Positions 9,727 to 19,550 of a DNA stretch of 64,000 nt are shown piece after piece. Source of the DNA: DATCMU01 sp036563245 (lineage in GTDB: Bacteria; Pseudomonadota; Alphaproteobacteria; Rhizobiales; Devosiaceae); assembly GCA_036563245.1 (NCBI GenBank), contig DATCMU010000028.1, positions 15,994-79,993 of the forward strand, in the 5' to 3' direction. How positions within the stretch are numbered: the stretch's first letter is position 1; each line of letters starts with the position of its first letter. The notes under the pieces were generated by a model. That model saw only the letters and a list, made by a program, of their open reading frames with translations, had not been told where the DNA came from and made no database searches. The translations under genes were made by a program, and so were the position numbers.

Positions 9727-10647
9727 TCAGGCACTTGGAAGGAATGGCTTGCCCAGGCAGGCCGGGGCGTTGCTGCCCACCGTCTCCCTGGCGGAGATGA
9801 CGGCAAGCACGACTACGGTCATCAGGTACGGCATTGCCGCCCAGAACTGGCTGGGCAGCAGCGAGAATCCGGCGCCCTTGGCGAGCAATTCAAGTTCGAT
9901 CAGGAGGCCGAAGAAATAGGCACCCAGAAGCAGCCGCCCCGAGCGCCAACCGGCGAACACGACCAACGCCAGCGCGATCCATCCGCGCCCCGCCGTCATC
10001 TTCTCGTTCCACATCTGCGAGGTCACCGTGGTGAAATACATGCCCGCGATGCCGGCCATCGCGCCGCCAAAGGCAATCGCGGCAAACCGGACACCGATGA
10101 CCGAGTAGCCAATGGAATGGGCGGAAAGATCGTTCTCGCCGACGGCCCTGAGAATGAGCCCCCATCGGGTCGATTTCAGGAACCATGCCACCAGCGGCAC
10201 CATGATGAATGCGAAGTAGACGATCGGACTGTAGCCGAAAAACAGTTGCCAGAACGGATGGCGCGCCAGTTCCGCCGGAAAGGGTGAACCGAATATGGGC
10301 ACGATGCGGCCGACGAAAGCGGTCCCGATCAAGGAGGACAGCCCGGTCCCGAAGATCGTCAGCGCAAGCCCTGTGGCAACCTGGTTGGAATTGAGGTTAA
10401 GAACGAAGAAGCCGAACATGAGGCTGGCCAGCGCCGCGCCGCCGGATGCGGCCAGAACGCCGAACCACGGATTGCCGGTCAGAACGGTGCCGGCAAAGCC
10501 GCCGATCGCCCCGATCAGCATCATGCCCTCGACCCCCAGATTGAGCACGCCGCTCTTTTCCACCACCAGTTCCCCGAGCCCGGCAAGCAGGATCGGCGTG
10601 GAAATTCCCACGATCGTCATCAGCGTTGAGGTGACATCGAAGCTCAT
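9727..10647 (-). CDS. ABC transporter permease (nucleoside type, YufQ-like)
   Basis: A 306-aa inner-membrane permease with about nine hydrophobic segments and the family signature GELVVEKSGVLNLGVEGMMLIGA. This matches the second permease of BMP-linked nucleoside importers (YufQ/NupQ family). ATG 10647 overlaps the stop of the preceding permease by four bases (ATGA). It is followed after 37 bp by the binding-protein gene. It presumably forms the heterodimeric channel with the 365-aa permease. Confidence 0.92.
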   Translation of the reverse strand: MSFDVTSTLMTIVGISTPILLAGLGELVVEKSGVLNLGVEGMMLIGAIGGFAGTVLTGNPWFGVLAASGGAALASLMFGFFVLNLNSNQVATGLALTIFGTGLSSLIGTAFVGRIVPIFGSPFPAELARHPFWQLFFGYSPIVYFAFIMVPLVAWFLKSTRWGLILRAVGENDLSAHSIGYSVIGVRFAAIAFGGAMAGIAGMYFTTVTSQMWNEKMTAGRGWIALALVVFAGWRSGRLLLGAYFFGLLIELELLAKGAGFSLLPSQFWAAMPYLMTVVVLAVISARETVGSNAPACLGKPFLPSA

Positions 10648-11741
10648 TGCCTCGCCCCTTCAGGTTCGGCGGCCGCCGGGCGACCGGAGACTATGCGCAG
10701 CCGGTAGCGCACGAAAATATCGCTCGCCAGAATGAAGAACAGCATCATCGCCTGGAAAATGCCGGCGGTTGAGTTGGGAATGTGGACAGTGGTCTGGGCG
10801 ACCTGTCCGCCGACATAGGTGACTGCCAGGACGATGCCCGCGATGAGCACGCCGATGGGGTGCAGGCGCCCCAGAAAAGAGACGATGATCGCCGTGAAGC
10901 CGTAGCCGGAAGGAAACCCGAGATTGAGTTGCTTGGTCGCCCCGGTAAGCTCGAACACGCCGGCCAACCCAGCCATGGCGCCCCCGATCAGCAGGGCAAG
11001 CCATACTGTCTTCCGGGCGCTGAAACCGCCGTGCCGCGCCGCATTGGGCGCACTGCCCACCACCCGAATCTGGAAGCCGAAGACCGAGCGGCTCATCAGG
11101 GCCCAGAACGCCAGCGCCACCAGCACTGCGATCGGCACGCCCATGTGAACCGTCGTGCCCGGCACGAACATCGGCATCAACTGGTCGCCGGTCAGCAATG
11201 GGGTTTGAGGAAAATTGCGGCCCGCCGGATCCTTCCACGGCCCGCCGATCAGATAGCTCAGCAATTGCAGGGCGACATAGGTGAGCATGAGGCTCGACAG
11301 GATCTCGCTCACTCCGTAGCGATTCTTGAGAAACGCCGGAATTGCCGCCCAGGCCATGCCGCCAAGGACCCCGCCCGAAACGATGGCCGGCAACACCCAC
11401 CAGCCCGACAGGCCCGCGGTCAAGAGGCCGACCCCGGCCCCGGCCAATGCGCCCACGATGTACTGGCCTTCCGCGCCGATGTTCCACACATTGGCCCTGT
11501 TGCCCACTGAAAGCCCCACCCCGATGATGATCAGCGGAGCGGCCTTCACCGCAACGTCCTGCCACTTGTAGGAGGCCAGAAGCGGCGTCAGGAATATGTC
11601 CTTGACCGCGCGGACGCCATCAATGCCCATCGCCTCGAAGATGACCACGCCGATGATCATGGTCAGAAGGACAGACGCGACCGGCGTTGCAACGAGCATG
11701 AAATTGCTCGGTTCGGGACGTTTCTCAAGCCTGATGCGCAT
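10644..11741 (-). CDS. ABC transporter permease (nucleoside type, YufP-like)
   Basis: A 365-aa polytopic permease. The motif SVGNRANVWNIGAEGQYIVGALAGA places it with the first permease of BMP-type nucleoside importers (YufP/NupP). ATG 11741 overlaps the end of the ATPase gene by 17 bases, and its own stop overlaps the next permease, so the unit is tightly coupled. About eight to ten membrane segments are visible, with a short charged cytoplasmic N-terminus (RIRLEKRPEPSN). Confidence 0.92.
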   Translation of the reverse strand: MRIRLEKRPEPSNFMLVATPVASVLLTMIIGVVIFEAMGIDGVRAVKDIFLTPLLASYKWQDVAVKAAPLIIIGVGLSVGNRANVWNIGAEGQYIVGALAGAGVGLLTAGLSGWWVLPAIVSGGVLGGMAWAAIPAFLKNRYGVSEILSSLMLTYVALQLLSYLIGGPWKDPAGRNFPQTPLLTGDQLMPMFVPGTTVHMGVPIAVLVALAFWALMSRSVFGFQIRVVGSAPNAARHGGFSARKTVWLALLIGGAMAGLAGVFELTGATKQLNLGFPSGYGFTAIIVSFLGRLHPIGVLIAGIVLAVTYVGGQVAQTTVHIPNSTAGIFQAMMLFFILASDIFVRYRLRIVSGRPAAAEPEGARQ

Positions 11742-13290
11742 GCATCGCCTCCGTCATCTCGGCCGTGGCTTCGGGATCACCATGCACGCCGCCCATCAAC
11801 AGTCCGAGTTCCTCGATGCTGACTTCGCCCACCGCCCTCTTGTCGCTGAGGGTCCCGCCATTGATCACCGCGATCGTATCGCAAAGGCTCAGCAATTCGT
11901 CGAGGTCCTGCGAAATCACCACGATTGCCGAACCCTTGCCTGCAAGGTCGACCAGCGCCTGGTGAATGGCCGCGGCAGCCCCGGCGTCCACGCCCCAGGT
12001 GGGTTGCGAGACGATCAGCACTTCAGGACTTTGCAGGATCTCCCGGCCCATGATGTATTTCTGCAGATTGCCCCCTGACAGGGAACCCGCCATCGCGTCG
12101 GGTCCGGTCGCCTTGACCGAGAAATCGGCGACCACGTTCTTCGCATAACTCCTGGCCTGACCGAACTGCACGAATCCGCCCGAGGCGAGCTTCTTGCGCA
12201 CCCGCGCGGTCAGCACAGCGTTTTCACTCAGTGAGAAATCGGTCACCGCTGCGTGGCCGTAGCGCTCCTCCGGCACTGCGCAAAGGCCGAGCTTGCGGCG
12301 CTCCTCTATCCCCAGCAGCCCCGCGGGCCGTGCGGAAATGGTGATTGCATCGGCGCTATTGGCACGTTCCTCGCCCGACAACGCCAGCGCGAGTTCGTTC
12401 TGCCCATTGCCGGCGACCCCGGCAATGCCGAAGATTTCCCCCCCGCGCACCGCAAAGCCGACATTGTTGAGCGGTACGCCAAAATCGCCCTCGCCCTTCA
12501 ACGTGAGACCACGGACGACAAACTTGTCCGCCCCCATCTCGCGGCCGGCGGACTTGGTGATTTCCTTGAGATTACCACCGATCATCATCTCGGCCATGCT
12601 CCTGGAGGTCTCCATGCTCGGCACGCATGTGTCCACCACCTTGCCGCCGCGCAGGATCGTCGCCGTGTCGCACAGCGCCTTGATCTCGTGCAGCTTGTGG
12701 GAAATGTAGAGAATCGAGCGGCCTTCCCCCGACAATTTCTTGAGCGTCTCGAACAATTGCTCGACTTCCTGGGGCGTGAGCACGGAGGTCGGCTCGTCCA
12801 TGATGAGCAATTCGGGATTGAGCAGCAGCGCACGCACGATCTCGATACGTTGCCGCTCCCCCACGCTCAACGTGGAAACCACCCGGCGCGGATTGAGCTT
12901 CAATCCATAGGTGTCGAGCACTTCGAGAATCTTCTTCTCCAGGTCGCGCTGCGCAACCGAGGCATCGAGCCCCAGGGCGATGTTCTCCAGGACGGTCATC
13001 GCCTCGAAAAGCGAGAAATGCTGGAAGACCATGCCGATCCCCAGCCGCCGCGCGGCACGCGGGTTGGCAATGGTGACGGGCTGCCCGTTCCAAAGGATCT
13101 GCCCGGCATCGGGTTGCATCACCCCGTAGATCATCTTCACCAGGGTCGATTTGCCTGCCCCGTTCTCGCCCAGCAATGCGTGGATCTCGCCTGGCCTTAC
13201 GGCGAGACTGACATGATCGTTGGCAAGAACGCCCGGAAACCGCTTGGTGATACCTTCGAGCTTGAGCCGCATCGGCGCGGTTGAATGCAT
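11725..13290 (-). CDS. ABC transporter ATP-binding protein (double-domain, YufO-like)
   Basis: Two tandem nucleotide-binding domains in 521 aa, as in sugar/nucleoside importers. The N-terminal domain has Walker A GENGAGKST, signature LSVGERQRIEI and Walker B LLIMDEPTSVL. The C-terminal domain has a degenerate Walker A (GVAGNGQNE), signature LSGGNLQK and the YufO-like ending VSQPTWGVDAGAA. The start is ATG 13290; an in-frame GTG at 13308 would overlap xdhC. It follows xdhC with an 11-bp gap, placing the importer in the same transcript as the xanthine dehydrogenase genes. Confidence 0.93.
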   Translation of the reverse strand: MHSTAPMRLKLEGITKRFPGVLANDHVSLAVRPGEIHALLGENGAGKSTLVKMIYGVMQPDAGQILWNGQPVTIANPRAARRLGIGMVFQHFSLFEAMTVLENIALGLDASVAQRDLEKKILEVLDTYGLKLNPRRVVSTLSVGERQRIEIVRALLLNPELLIMDEPTSVLTPQEVEQLFETLKKLSGEGRSILYISHKLHEIKALCDTATILRGGKVVDTCVPSMETSRSMAEMMIGGNLKEITKSAGREMGADKFVVRGLTLKGEGDFGVPLNNVGFAVRGGEIFGIAGVAGNGQNELALALSGEERANSADAITISARPAGLLGIEERRKLGLCAVPEERYGHAAVTDFSLSENAVLTARVRKKLASGGFVQFGQARSYAKNVVADFSVKATGPDAMAGSLSGGNLQKYIMGREILQSPEVLIVSQPTWGVDAGAAAAIHQALVDLAGKGSAIVVISQDLDELLSLCDTIAVINGGTLSDKRAVGEVSIEELGLLMGGVHGDPEATAEMTEAMHAHQA

Positions 13291-13301
13291 CGGGGTCCCC
13301 A

Positions 13302-14150
13302 CTACCACTCGTTGCTGGTTCGCATGCGCCGGTCCGCGGCGAACGCGTTTGCGTCATACTGGCGCAATATTTCGGCCGCCGCCAGCGCCGCGATAACCGG
13401 CGGTCGCTTGTCGCCGGTGACATCGGCGGCGATGGGAGAGACAAGCCGGTCCAGAAGCGAGAGGTCGCCCCCCTCGCGCCGGAACCAGCCGGCAAAGGTC
13501 GCGCGCTTGCTCTTCGAGCCGATCATGCCGACATAGGCGGCATCGCCGCGCTCGAGGGCTTCCTTGGCGATGAGGAAATCGAGGGCGTGGTCATGGGTGA
13601 GAATCACGAAGGCGCTGCCGGGCCGCGCTTGCCGGACCAGCGCTTCCGGCACGGCGGCGAGCCGCCCCTCGACCCCCTCCGGAAGATCGGTCAGCGCGTC
13701 GCGCCGCGTGTCGATCACGGTAACATTGAACGGTAGCGGGGCGAGGGCATGCGCCAATGCCACCCCCACATGGCCCGCCCCGAAAACCAGTACGTCCGGC
13801 TGGCGTCGCGCTTCGGTCTTCATTCGCTCGATGAGCTTCGCCCTGCGCCCCTCGTCGAGTTCCAGGAACGAGAGAACCACGCGCCCCCCGCAACACTGCC
13901 CGATATCCGGCCCAAGGGGCACCGACATCTCGCCCGGGTCATCCTTGCCGGCCAGGATGCGTCTGGCCCGATCGATGGCAAGGAACTCGAGTTGCCCGCC
14001 CCCGATTGTGCCGAAGGCCTGCACGGCGCCCACCAGCATCCACGCGCCGGCCTCCCTGGGCGTCGACCCGAGCGCCTGGTCGACCTCGACAAGAATCGTC
14101 CGGCCCGCGCCCGCAAGGAACTGTTCGATGCGGCGGACCCCGATGCTCAT
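13302..14150 (-). CDS. xdhC: Xanthine dehydrogenase accessory protein XdhC
   Basis: A 282-aa maturation factor that binds molybdenum cofactor, promotes its sulfuration and inserts it into XdhB. XdhC features are GSTPREAGAWMLV near the N-terminus, TIGGGQLEF, LGPDIGQCCGG and a C-terminal Rossmann domain (DVLVFGAGHVGVALAHAL, YVGMIGSKSKRA). ATG 14150 overlaps the xdhB stop by four bases; the open frame runs further upstream, but that text is antisense to nothing conserved and lies inside xdhB. It does not form part of the active enzyme. Confidence 0.95.
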   Translation of the reverse strand: MSIGVRRIEQFLAGAGRTILVEVDQALGSTPREAGAWMLVGAVQAFGTIGGGQLEFLAIDRARRILAGKDDPGEMSVPLGPDIGQCCGGRVVLSFLELDEGRRAKLIERMKTEARRQPDVLVFGAGHVGVALAHALAPLPFNVTVIDTRRDALTDLPEGVEGRLAAVPEALVRQARPGSAFVILTHDHALDFLIAKEALERGDAAYVGMIGSKSKRATFAGWFRREGGDLSLLDRLVSPIAADVTGDKRPPVIAALAAAEILRQYDANAFAADRRMRTSNEW

Positions 14151-16477
14151 TTTGCCGCCCCCCCCGACTTGAGCCGCTGCACCGCCATCAGCACGCGCTC
14201 GGGGGTCGCCGGTGCATCGAGCCTGGGACAGACCGCATAGTCGCCAACGCTCGCCACCGCCATGCCAAGTGCCTCGAAGGCCGAGATCGCCAACATGAAT
14301 GGCGGCTCGCCGACCGCCTTGGATCGTCCGATCGTGGCTTCCCGGTTCGAAGACCAGTCCGCCAGCCGCACATTGAACTGCCGAGGCCGGTCCGACGCCA
14401 GCGGGATCTTGTAGGTCGAGGGGGCATGGGTACGCAGCCGGCCCTTGTCGTCGAAAACCAGTTCCTCGGTGGTCAGCCAGCCCAGGCCCTGCACGTAGCC
14501 GCCCTCGATCTGGCCCAGGTCGATCGCGGGGTTGAGCGAATTGCCCACGTCGTGGAGGATATCGACGCGATCCACCTGGTATTCCCCGGTCAAGGTGTCG
14601 ATGCTGACTTCGGATACCGCCGCGCCATAGGCGAAATAGAGGAACGGCCTGCCCCTTCCACTCGCCCTGTCCCAATGGATTTTCGGGGTCTTGTAGAAGC
14701 CTGCCGCCGACAGATGGATCCGCGCCATGTAGGCCTGGCCGATCAGATCGTCGAAGGTGACACGCTGATTGCCGATCCGAACGGCGTTGCGCTCGAATTC
14801 GACCTGCTCCTTGTCCACGCCATGGGTTTCCGCGGCGAAATCGATCAGGCGCTGCTTGATCTGTCGCGCGGCATTAAACGCCGCCATCCCGTTGAGGTCC
14901 GAACCCGACGACGCCGCGGTCGCCGAGGTATTGGGCACCTTGCCGGTCGTGGTCGCGGTGATTCGCACCCGGTCGAGATCGACGTTGAACTCCTGCGCCA
15001 CAACCTGCGCCACCTTCACGTTCAGCCCCTGCCCCATCTCGGTGCCGCCGTGGTTGAGATGGATCGACCCGTCCGTGTAGACATGAAGCAGCGCACCCGC
15101 CTGGTTGAACCAGGTCGCGGTAAACGAGATGCCGAACTTCACCGGTGTGAGCGCTATGCCGCGGCGAATGACCGGGCTCTTGCGGTTGAAGGCGACAATC
15201 TCTTCGCGGCGCTTGCGGTAGTCCGAGGACGCTTCCAGCTCCTCGATCACCCGCAGCGCGATATTGTCCTCCACCGTCTGGTGGTAGGGGGTGACATTGC
15301 GGTCCTCGGTGCCATAGAGGTTCGCCTTGCGCACGTCGAGCGGATCCATGCCCAGCGCATAGGCTATCTCCTCGATGATGCGCTCGCCGCCAACCACACC
15401 CTGCGGCCCGCCGAAGCCGCGGAACGCCGTGTTCGACACGGTATTGGTGCGCAAGGGCAACGAGGTAAGCCGCACATCGGGGAAGAAATAGCAGTTGTCG
15501 GCATGGAACAGCGCGCGGTCGGTCACCGGCCCGGAGAGGTCCGAGGACCATCCGGCGCGCGCCGCGAACTGCGCGTCCACCGCCTCGATGCGGCCCGTTT
15601 CATCGAAACCGACCTCATAGTCGACCATGAAATCATGCCGCTTGCCGGTGATGATCATGTCATCGTCACGGTCGGGACGGATCTTGACGGCACGACCGAA
15701 ACGCTTGGCGGCAATCGCCGCGACCGCGGCGAACAGGTTACCCTGGGTTTCCTTGCCGCCGAAGCCGCCGCCCATACGGCGCACCTGGACGGTGACGGCG
15801 TTGGACGGAACGCCGAGCACATGGCCGACCATATGCTGGATTTCGGTGGGGTGCTGGGAGGACGCATGGATGGTCACTTCGTCGTCCTCGCCCGGCACCG
15901 CCAGCGCGACCTGTCCTTCCAGGTAGAAATGCTCCTGCCCGCCGATCGCCATGCGGCCCTTCAGCCGGCGCTGCGAACGCTCAAGTCCGGCCGCGATGTC
16001 CCCGCGCTCCAGCTTGAGCGGGGTGCAGACCAGTTCGCCGCCCGCCGCCAGCGCGGAGTCCACGTCGATGATGGCCGGCAAGTCACGATAGGCGATCCGC
16101 GCCAGTTTCGTGGCCCGGCGCGCCACCTCACGGGTTTCCCCGATCACCGCAAAGATCGGCTGGCCATGGAACAGGACCTTGTCCTCCGCCAGCAGCGGTT
16201 CATCGTGCAGCCCGCTCGAACTGACATCGTTCACACCGGGAATGTCCGAGGCAATCAGGACGCCGACAACGCCCGGCGCGGCCCTGACCGCGTCGAGATC
16301 GATGGAGACGATTTCGGCATGCGCTCGTTCTGACAGCCCGAGATAGGCGTGGAGCGTGCCCTTGGGTTCGACAATGTCATCCACATATTCGGCGCGCCCC
16401 GAAACATGCTTGGCACCTGAATCGTGAACGATGGACTGGTGCATTATGCTGGCCGCAGGTTTTTCTGGCCTGTTCAT
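14147..16477 (-). CDS. xdhB: Xanthine dehydrogenase, molybdopterin-binding subunit
   Basis: The 776-aa catalytic subunit converts hypoxanthine to xanthine and xanthine to urate. It has the aldehyde oxidase/xanthine dehydrogenase fold. Visible blocks are GQEHFYLEGQVALA, RRMGGGFGGKETQ, FRGFGGPQGVVGGE and TEMGQGLNVKVAQV, all cofactor or substrate-site motifs of the family. The C-terminal KAVGEPPFMLAIS includes the conserved catalytic Glu region. Length matches Rhodobacter XdhB. ATG 16477 shares four bases with the xdhA stop. It works with XdhA (Fe-S/FAD) and needs XdhC. Confidence 0.96.
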   Translation of the reverse strand: MNRPEKPAASIMHQSIVHDSGAKHVSGRAEYVDDIVEPKGTLHAYLGLSERAHAEIVSIDLDAVRAAPGVVGVLIASDIPGVNDVSSSGLHDEPLLAEDKVLFHGQPIFAVIGETREVARRATKLARIAYRDLPAIIDVDSALAAGGELVCTPLKLERGDIAAGLERSQRRLKGRMAIGGQEHFYLEGQVALAVPGEDDEVTIHASSQHPTEIQHMVGHVLGVPSNAVTVQVRRMGGGFGGKETQGNLFAAVAAIAAKRFGRAVKIRPDRDDDMIITGKRHDFMVDYEVGFDETGRIEAVDAQFAARAGWSSDLSGPVTDRALFHADNCYFFPDVRLTSLPLRTNTVSNTAFRGFGGPQGVVGGERIIEEIAYALGMDPLDVRKANLYGTEDRNVTPYHQTVEDNIALRVIEELEASSDYRKRREEIVAFNRKSPVIRRGIALTPVKFGISFTATWFNQAGALLHVYTDGSIHLNHGGTEMGQGLNVKVAQVVAQEFNVDLDRVRITATTTGKVPNTSATAASSGSDLNGMAAFNAARQIKQRLIDFAAETHGVDKEQVEFERNAVRIGNQRVTFDDLIGQAYMARIHLSAAGFYKTPKIHWDRASGRGRPFLYFAYGAAVSEVSIDTLTGEYQVDRVDILHDVGNSLNPAIDLGQIEGGYVQGLGWLTTEELVFDDKGRLRTHAPSTYKIPLASDRPRQFNVRLADWSSNREATIGRSKAVGEPPFMLAISAFEALGMAVASVGDYAVCPRLDAPATPERVLMAVQRLKSGGAAK

Positions 16478-17937
16478 GCTGCACCTCGCGACAGATGCGC
16501 GACTTCGCCGGACGCTTCCCTGAACACGCGGCGCAGCAGGTTCTGCGCCACGAGCATCCGGTAATCGCTTGAGGCGCGCATGTCCGAAATCGGCGAGAAA
16601 TCCTCGGCCAGCGCGGCGGCAGCCCGCTCGACCGCAGCTTCGTTCCATGGCTGACCGACAAGCGCCCGCTCGGCACCCGAAGCGCGTTTGGGTGTGGCCG
16701 CCATCCCGCCGAATGCAATGACAGCGGCGCCAACGGTGCCGTCCGATGCCAGTTCGATGTTGAACGCACCGCATAGCGCCGAGATATCCTCGTCACGGCG
16801 CTTGGAGATCTTGTGCACGGCAAAGATCGCGCCGTCTGCCGGCTTGGGCACCCGCACCGATTCCACGAATTCCCCGGGTGCACGATCCTGTTTTCCATAG
16901 GCGATGAAGAAATCTTCGAGCCGCACCACGCGCCGCGACGTGCCCTTGCGCAGCGTGACTTCGGCCCCCAGCGCGATCAGTGGCGGAGGTGTGTCGCCGA
17001 TGGGCGACCCATTGGCGATATTGCCGCCAATCGTACCCATGTTGCGCACCTGCTCACCCCCGATCCGCGTCCACAGTTCCGCCATGGCCGGGAACTGTAT
17101 GCGGATGGTCGCGAATGCCTCTGTGTAGCTGACGCTGGCGCCGAGCGTCACCGCGCCCTCGGACACCGAGATCTCGCGCAATTTTTCGAGATGCGAAATG
17201 AAGACCACCGGCGCGATTTCGCGCATGAACTTGGTCACCCACAAGCCCACATCGGTCGCTCCGGCAACGATGGTGGCATCGGGATGTTCCTCCAGTACGG
17301 CCGCGAAATCGTCGACGTCGGCCGGCACGATGAACCGTCCCGAACCGGTGCCGCAATCAACCCGGTTGCCGTCGCGCATGGCGCGCAGGCTGGCGATGAC
17401 GGTCTGGCGCTCGGCCACCAGGGGATCCTGTCCCGCATCCGCCATCCGCGCCGCGGACTGCGCCGCCCTGACAATCGGCTCGTAGCCGGTGCACCGGCAA
17501 AGGTTACCCTGAAGCGCCTGTTCGATGTCGGCGACGTTCGGCGCGGCTTGCCGCATCCACAGGGCATAAAGCGACATCACGATGCCGGGCGTGCAGAACC
17601 CGCACTGGGAGCCGTGCTGCTCCACCATTGCCTGCTGCACCGGGTGCAATTCGCCACCTGGGCGCGACAGATGCTCGATTGTGACGACATGGCAGGCGTC
17701 GAGCGATCCCACGAACCGGATGCAGGCATTCACGCTTTCATAGACAAGGTCGTCGCCGCGCAATCGACCGACCAGCACTGTGCAGGCGCCGCAATCGCCC
17801 TCCGCGCAGCCTTCCTTGCTGCCGCGCAATCCGCGCTCGAGCCGGAGATAGTCGAGAAGTGTCTGGTCGCAACGTACGTCTGCGAGCTCGAGCGGCTGAT
17901 CGTTGAGCAGGAACCTGATGGTCGAACGCGTGGCCAT
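16474..17937 (-). CDS. xdhA: Xanthine dehydrogenase, Fe-S/FAD subunit
   Basis: The 487-aa electron-transfer subunit. The N-terminal ferredoxin-like domain has the plant-type cysteines (GCAEGDCGACTVLVG), and the next helical domain has the second cluster (CGFCTPGIV and CRCTGYEPIV). From about residue 190 there is the FAD domain with IVAGATDVGLWVTKF and TIGGNIANGSPIGDT. ATG 17937 has GGGGGAG eight bases upstream, directly after the uraH stop. It passes electrons from the molybdenum site in XdhB to NAD+. Confidence 0.96.
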   Translation of the reverse strand: MATRSTIRFLLNDQPLELADVRCDQTLLDYLRLERGLRGSKEGCAEGDCGACTVLVGRLRGDDLVYESVNACIRFVGSLDACHVVTIEHLSRPGGELHPVQQAMVEQHGSQCGFCTPGIVMSLYALWMRQAAPNVADIEQALQGNLCRCTGYEPIVRAAQSAARMADAGQDPLVAERQTVIASLRAMRDGNRVDCGTGSGRFIVPADVDDFAAVLEEHPDATIVAGATDVGLWVTKFMREIAPVVFISHLEKLREISVSEGAVTLGASVSYTEAFATIRIQFPAMAELWTRIGGEQVRNMGTIGGNIANGSPIGDTPPPLIALGAEVTLRKGTSRRVVRLEDFFIAYGKQDRAPGEFVESVRVPKPADGAIFAVHKISKRRDEDISALCGAFNIELASDGTVGAAVIAFGGMAATPKRASGAERALVGQPWNEAAVERAAAALAEDFSPISDMRASSDYRMLVAQNLLRRVFREASGEVAHLSRGAA

Positions 17938-17941
17938 CTGC

Positions 17942-18310
17942 TCAACTCCCCCGATAGGTGGAATAGGCATATGGGGCGACCAGCAGCGGCACATGATAGT
18001 GTGCATCCGGATCCGTGATGGTGAAGCGCACCGGGACGATTTCGAGAAACGCCGGCTCGCCCGAAACTCCGGATTGGCGGAAATAGGAGCCGACATGGAA
18101 GCGCAGCTCGTACGCCCCCGCCTCGAAACGCTCCCCCTGCAGCAATGGCCCGTCGCACCGCCCGTCGGCATTGGTGCGCGCCGAAAGGATCGGCTCCACG
18201 ACATCGCCTTCGCAACGGTACAGGTCGATACCCATACCCGCCGCGGGCCGCCCGTTCATCGTATCGAGCACATGGGTCGTCAAACGGCCATCGTTTTGCG
18301 CAGAACTCAT
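17942..18310 (-). CDS. uraH: 5-hydroxyisourate hydrolase
   Basis: Hydrolyses 5-hydroxyisourate, the product of PuuD, to OHCU. The 122-aa protein is transthyretin-like: N-terminal LTTHVLDTMNGRPAAGM, central HVGSYFRQ and the diagnostic C-terminal tetrapeptide YRGS. ATG 18310 is preceded by a purine-rich GGGCAGGA; two earlier in-frame ATGs exist (18325, 18337) but add non-family residues. It is the first gene of the leftward block and faces the lysR-type gene across a 229-bp divergent region. Confidence 0.95.
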   Translation of the reverse strand: MSSAQNDGRLTTHVLDTMNGRPAAGMGIDLYRCEGDVVEPILSARTNADGRCDGPLLQGERFEAGAYELRFHVGSYFRQSGVSGEPAFLEIVPVRFTITDPDAHYHVPLLVAPYAYSTYRGS

Positions 18311-18539
18311 TCCTGCCCTTTCCATAAGCAGATGCAACTATTGCTGGAAAATTATGCACCGCCAAGCCCCTCAATGGCTCGGCCGCACGTTTCCTCCACA
18401 ATCTTTGACCGTTCGGTCGATTCTTCGTTGATCGGCGCCTTTGGCCGTTGATCGGGATTATTACGCCGCCTCCGTGCTCTTGATGTGAGCAATTGAAGAA
18501 CACTATGATGCCGATCCGGCAACAAATGGTCATGCGAAC
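18311..18539. promoter_or_regulatory. Divergent control region uraH/lysR
   Basis: 229 bp between the start of the leftward purine block and the LysR-type gene, so the likely main control region. Two symmetric elements can be seen. One is GACCGTTCGGTC at 18407-18418, a perfect 5-bp-arm palindrome with a 2-bp spacer. The other is an imperfect inverted repeat at 18332-18358 (TGCAACTATT and AATTATGCA), closer to uraH. Either might be an operator; the second is nearer the T-N11-A architecture of LysR sites. Assignment to a regulator is inference. Confidence 0.5.
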
Positions 18540-19550
18540 ATGCCTCGCCAGCCAGAACCATACGATTCACCGCACGCGCTGCAACGCACCGAACGGCCGC
18601 GCGGCGACGCCCTGTCGCCCGCATTGCTCACGCGCGTGTTTCACCAGCCCGCGCTGATCTATTTCGTCGCAGCGGCCGAAAACCTCTCCATCCGCGAGGC
18701 GGCGCGCCAGCTCAATGTCGCCTCGTCCGCGGTAACCCGTCAGGTCGCGCAACTCGAGGACGCACTCGGGCTTGCCCTGTTCATCCGCGAAAACCGCCGT
18801 CTGCGCCTCAGCCCGGCGGGTGAAATCCTGTTCCGCCACGCGCGCCGCCTGCCCGCGCCGCTGGAGGCAGCGGTCACCGAACTCGAAATGCTGCGGGGCA
18901 ACCGCACCGGTTCGGTCCGTATCGCCAGCGTCGAAAGCATCGGGCTGTCCTTCCTGCCACGGCTGATCGCCGCGTTCGGCGCGCAATATCCCCAGCTATC
19001 GCTTGAACTGGCCATCGGGACGGCCGCCGAGGTTGTCGAGCGGCTGGATGACGAGCGGGCCGATCTCGGCTTCGGCTTCATCACCGGCGATCCCGGCCGG
19101 ATAGAGATGACGGTTCGCCGCGAGGTGCGCGTCGGGGCCGTAATGCCCCCCACGCATCCGCTCGCCAGCTCTGCTCGGCTGACGCTTGCGGACTGCCTTG
19201 AGCATCCTGCGGCCATCGCCATGCCCGAAATCTCCATACGCCAGGTGATCGCTCCGTTTCTCAGGCGCATGGATCGACCATTGCCGGCCCTGGTCGAGGC
19301 CAATTCGATAAGGCTCCTGGTCGAGCTGGCCCTGAGCGGGCGTTACGTTTCCATCATGACCCCCCTCGGCGCCCAGGACGAAATACTCAGCGGCGAACTG
19401 GTATTCCGCCCTCTTGCGGACGAAGGCATGCCGACCAACCATTTCGGAATTCTCGCACGCTCGGTTTCGGCCCTTCAATTCGCGCCCGCAGTGTTCTATC
19501 GCCATGCGAGAAGCTATTTCGAGGATCTCGGTCTGCCCGCGAGCCGCTGA
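18540..19550 (+). CDS. LysR-family transcriptional regulator
   Basis: A 336-aa regulator with an N-terminal winged helix-turn-helix (LIYFVAAAENLSIREAARQLNVASSAVTRQ, recognition helix in the last third) and a LysR effector domain (GSVRIASVESIGLSFLPRLIAAF onward). About 30 residues precede the usual LysR start, so ATG 18540 may be slightly upstream of the true start. It is divergent from uraH-xdhABC and is followed by puuE-uraD. That position makes it the likely pathway regulator, with a purine intermediate such as urate or xanthine as plausible coinducer. No close LysR subgroup is recognised. Confidence 0.88.
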   Translation: MPRQPEPYDSPHALQRTERPRGDALSPALLTRVFHQPALIYFVAAAENLSIREAARQLNVASSAVTRQVAQLEDALGLALFIRENRRLRLSPAGEILFRHARRLPAPLEAAVTELEMLRGNRTGSVRIASVESIGLSFLPRLIAAFGAQYPQLSLELAIGTAAEVVERLDDERADLGFGFITGDPGRIEMTVRREVRVGAVMPPTHPLASSARLTLADCLEHPAAIAMPEISIRQVIAPFLRRMDRPLPALVEANSIRLLVELALSGRYVSIMTPLGAQDEILSGELVFRPLADEGMPTNHFGILARSVSALQFAPAVFYRHARSYFEDLGLPASR

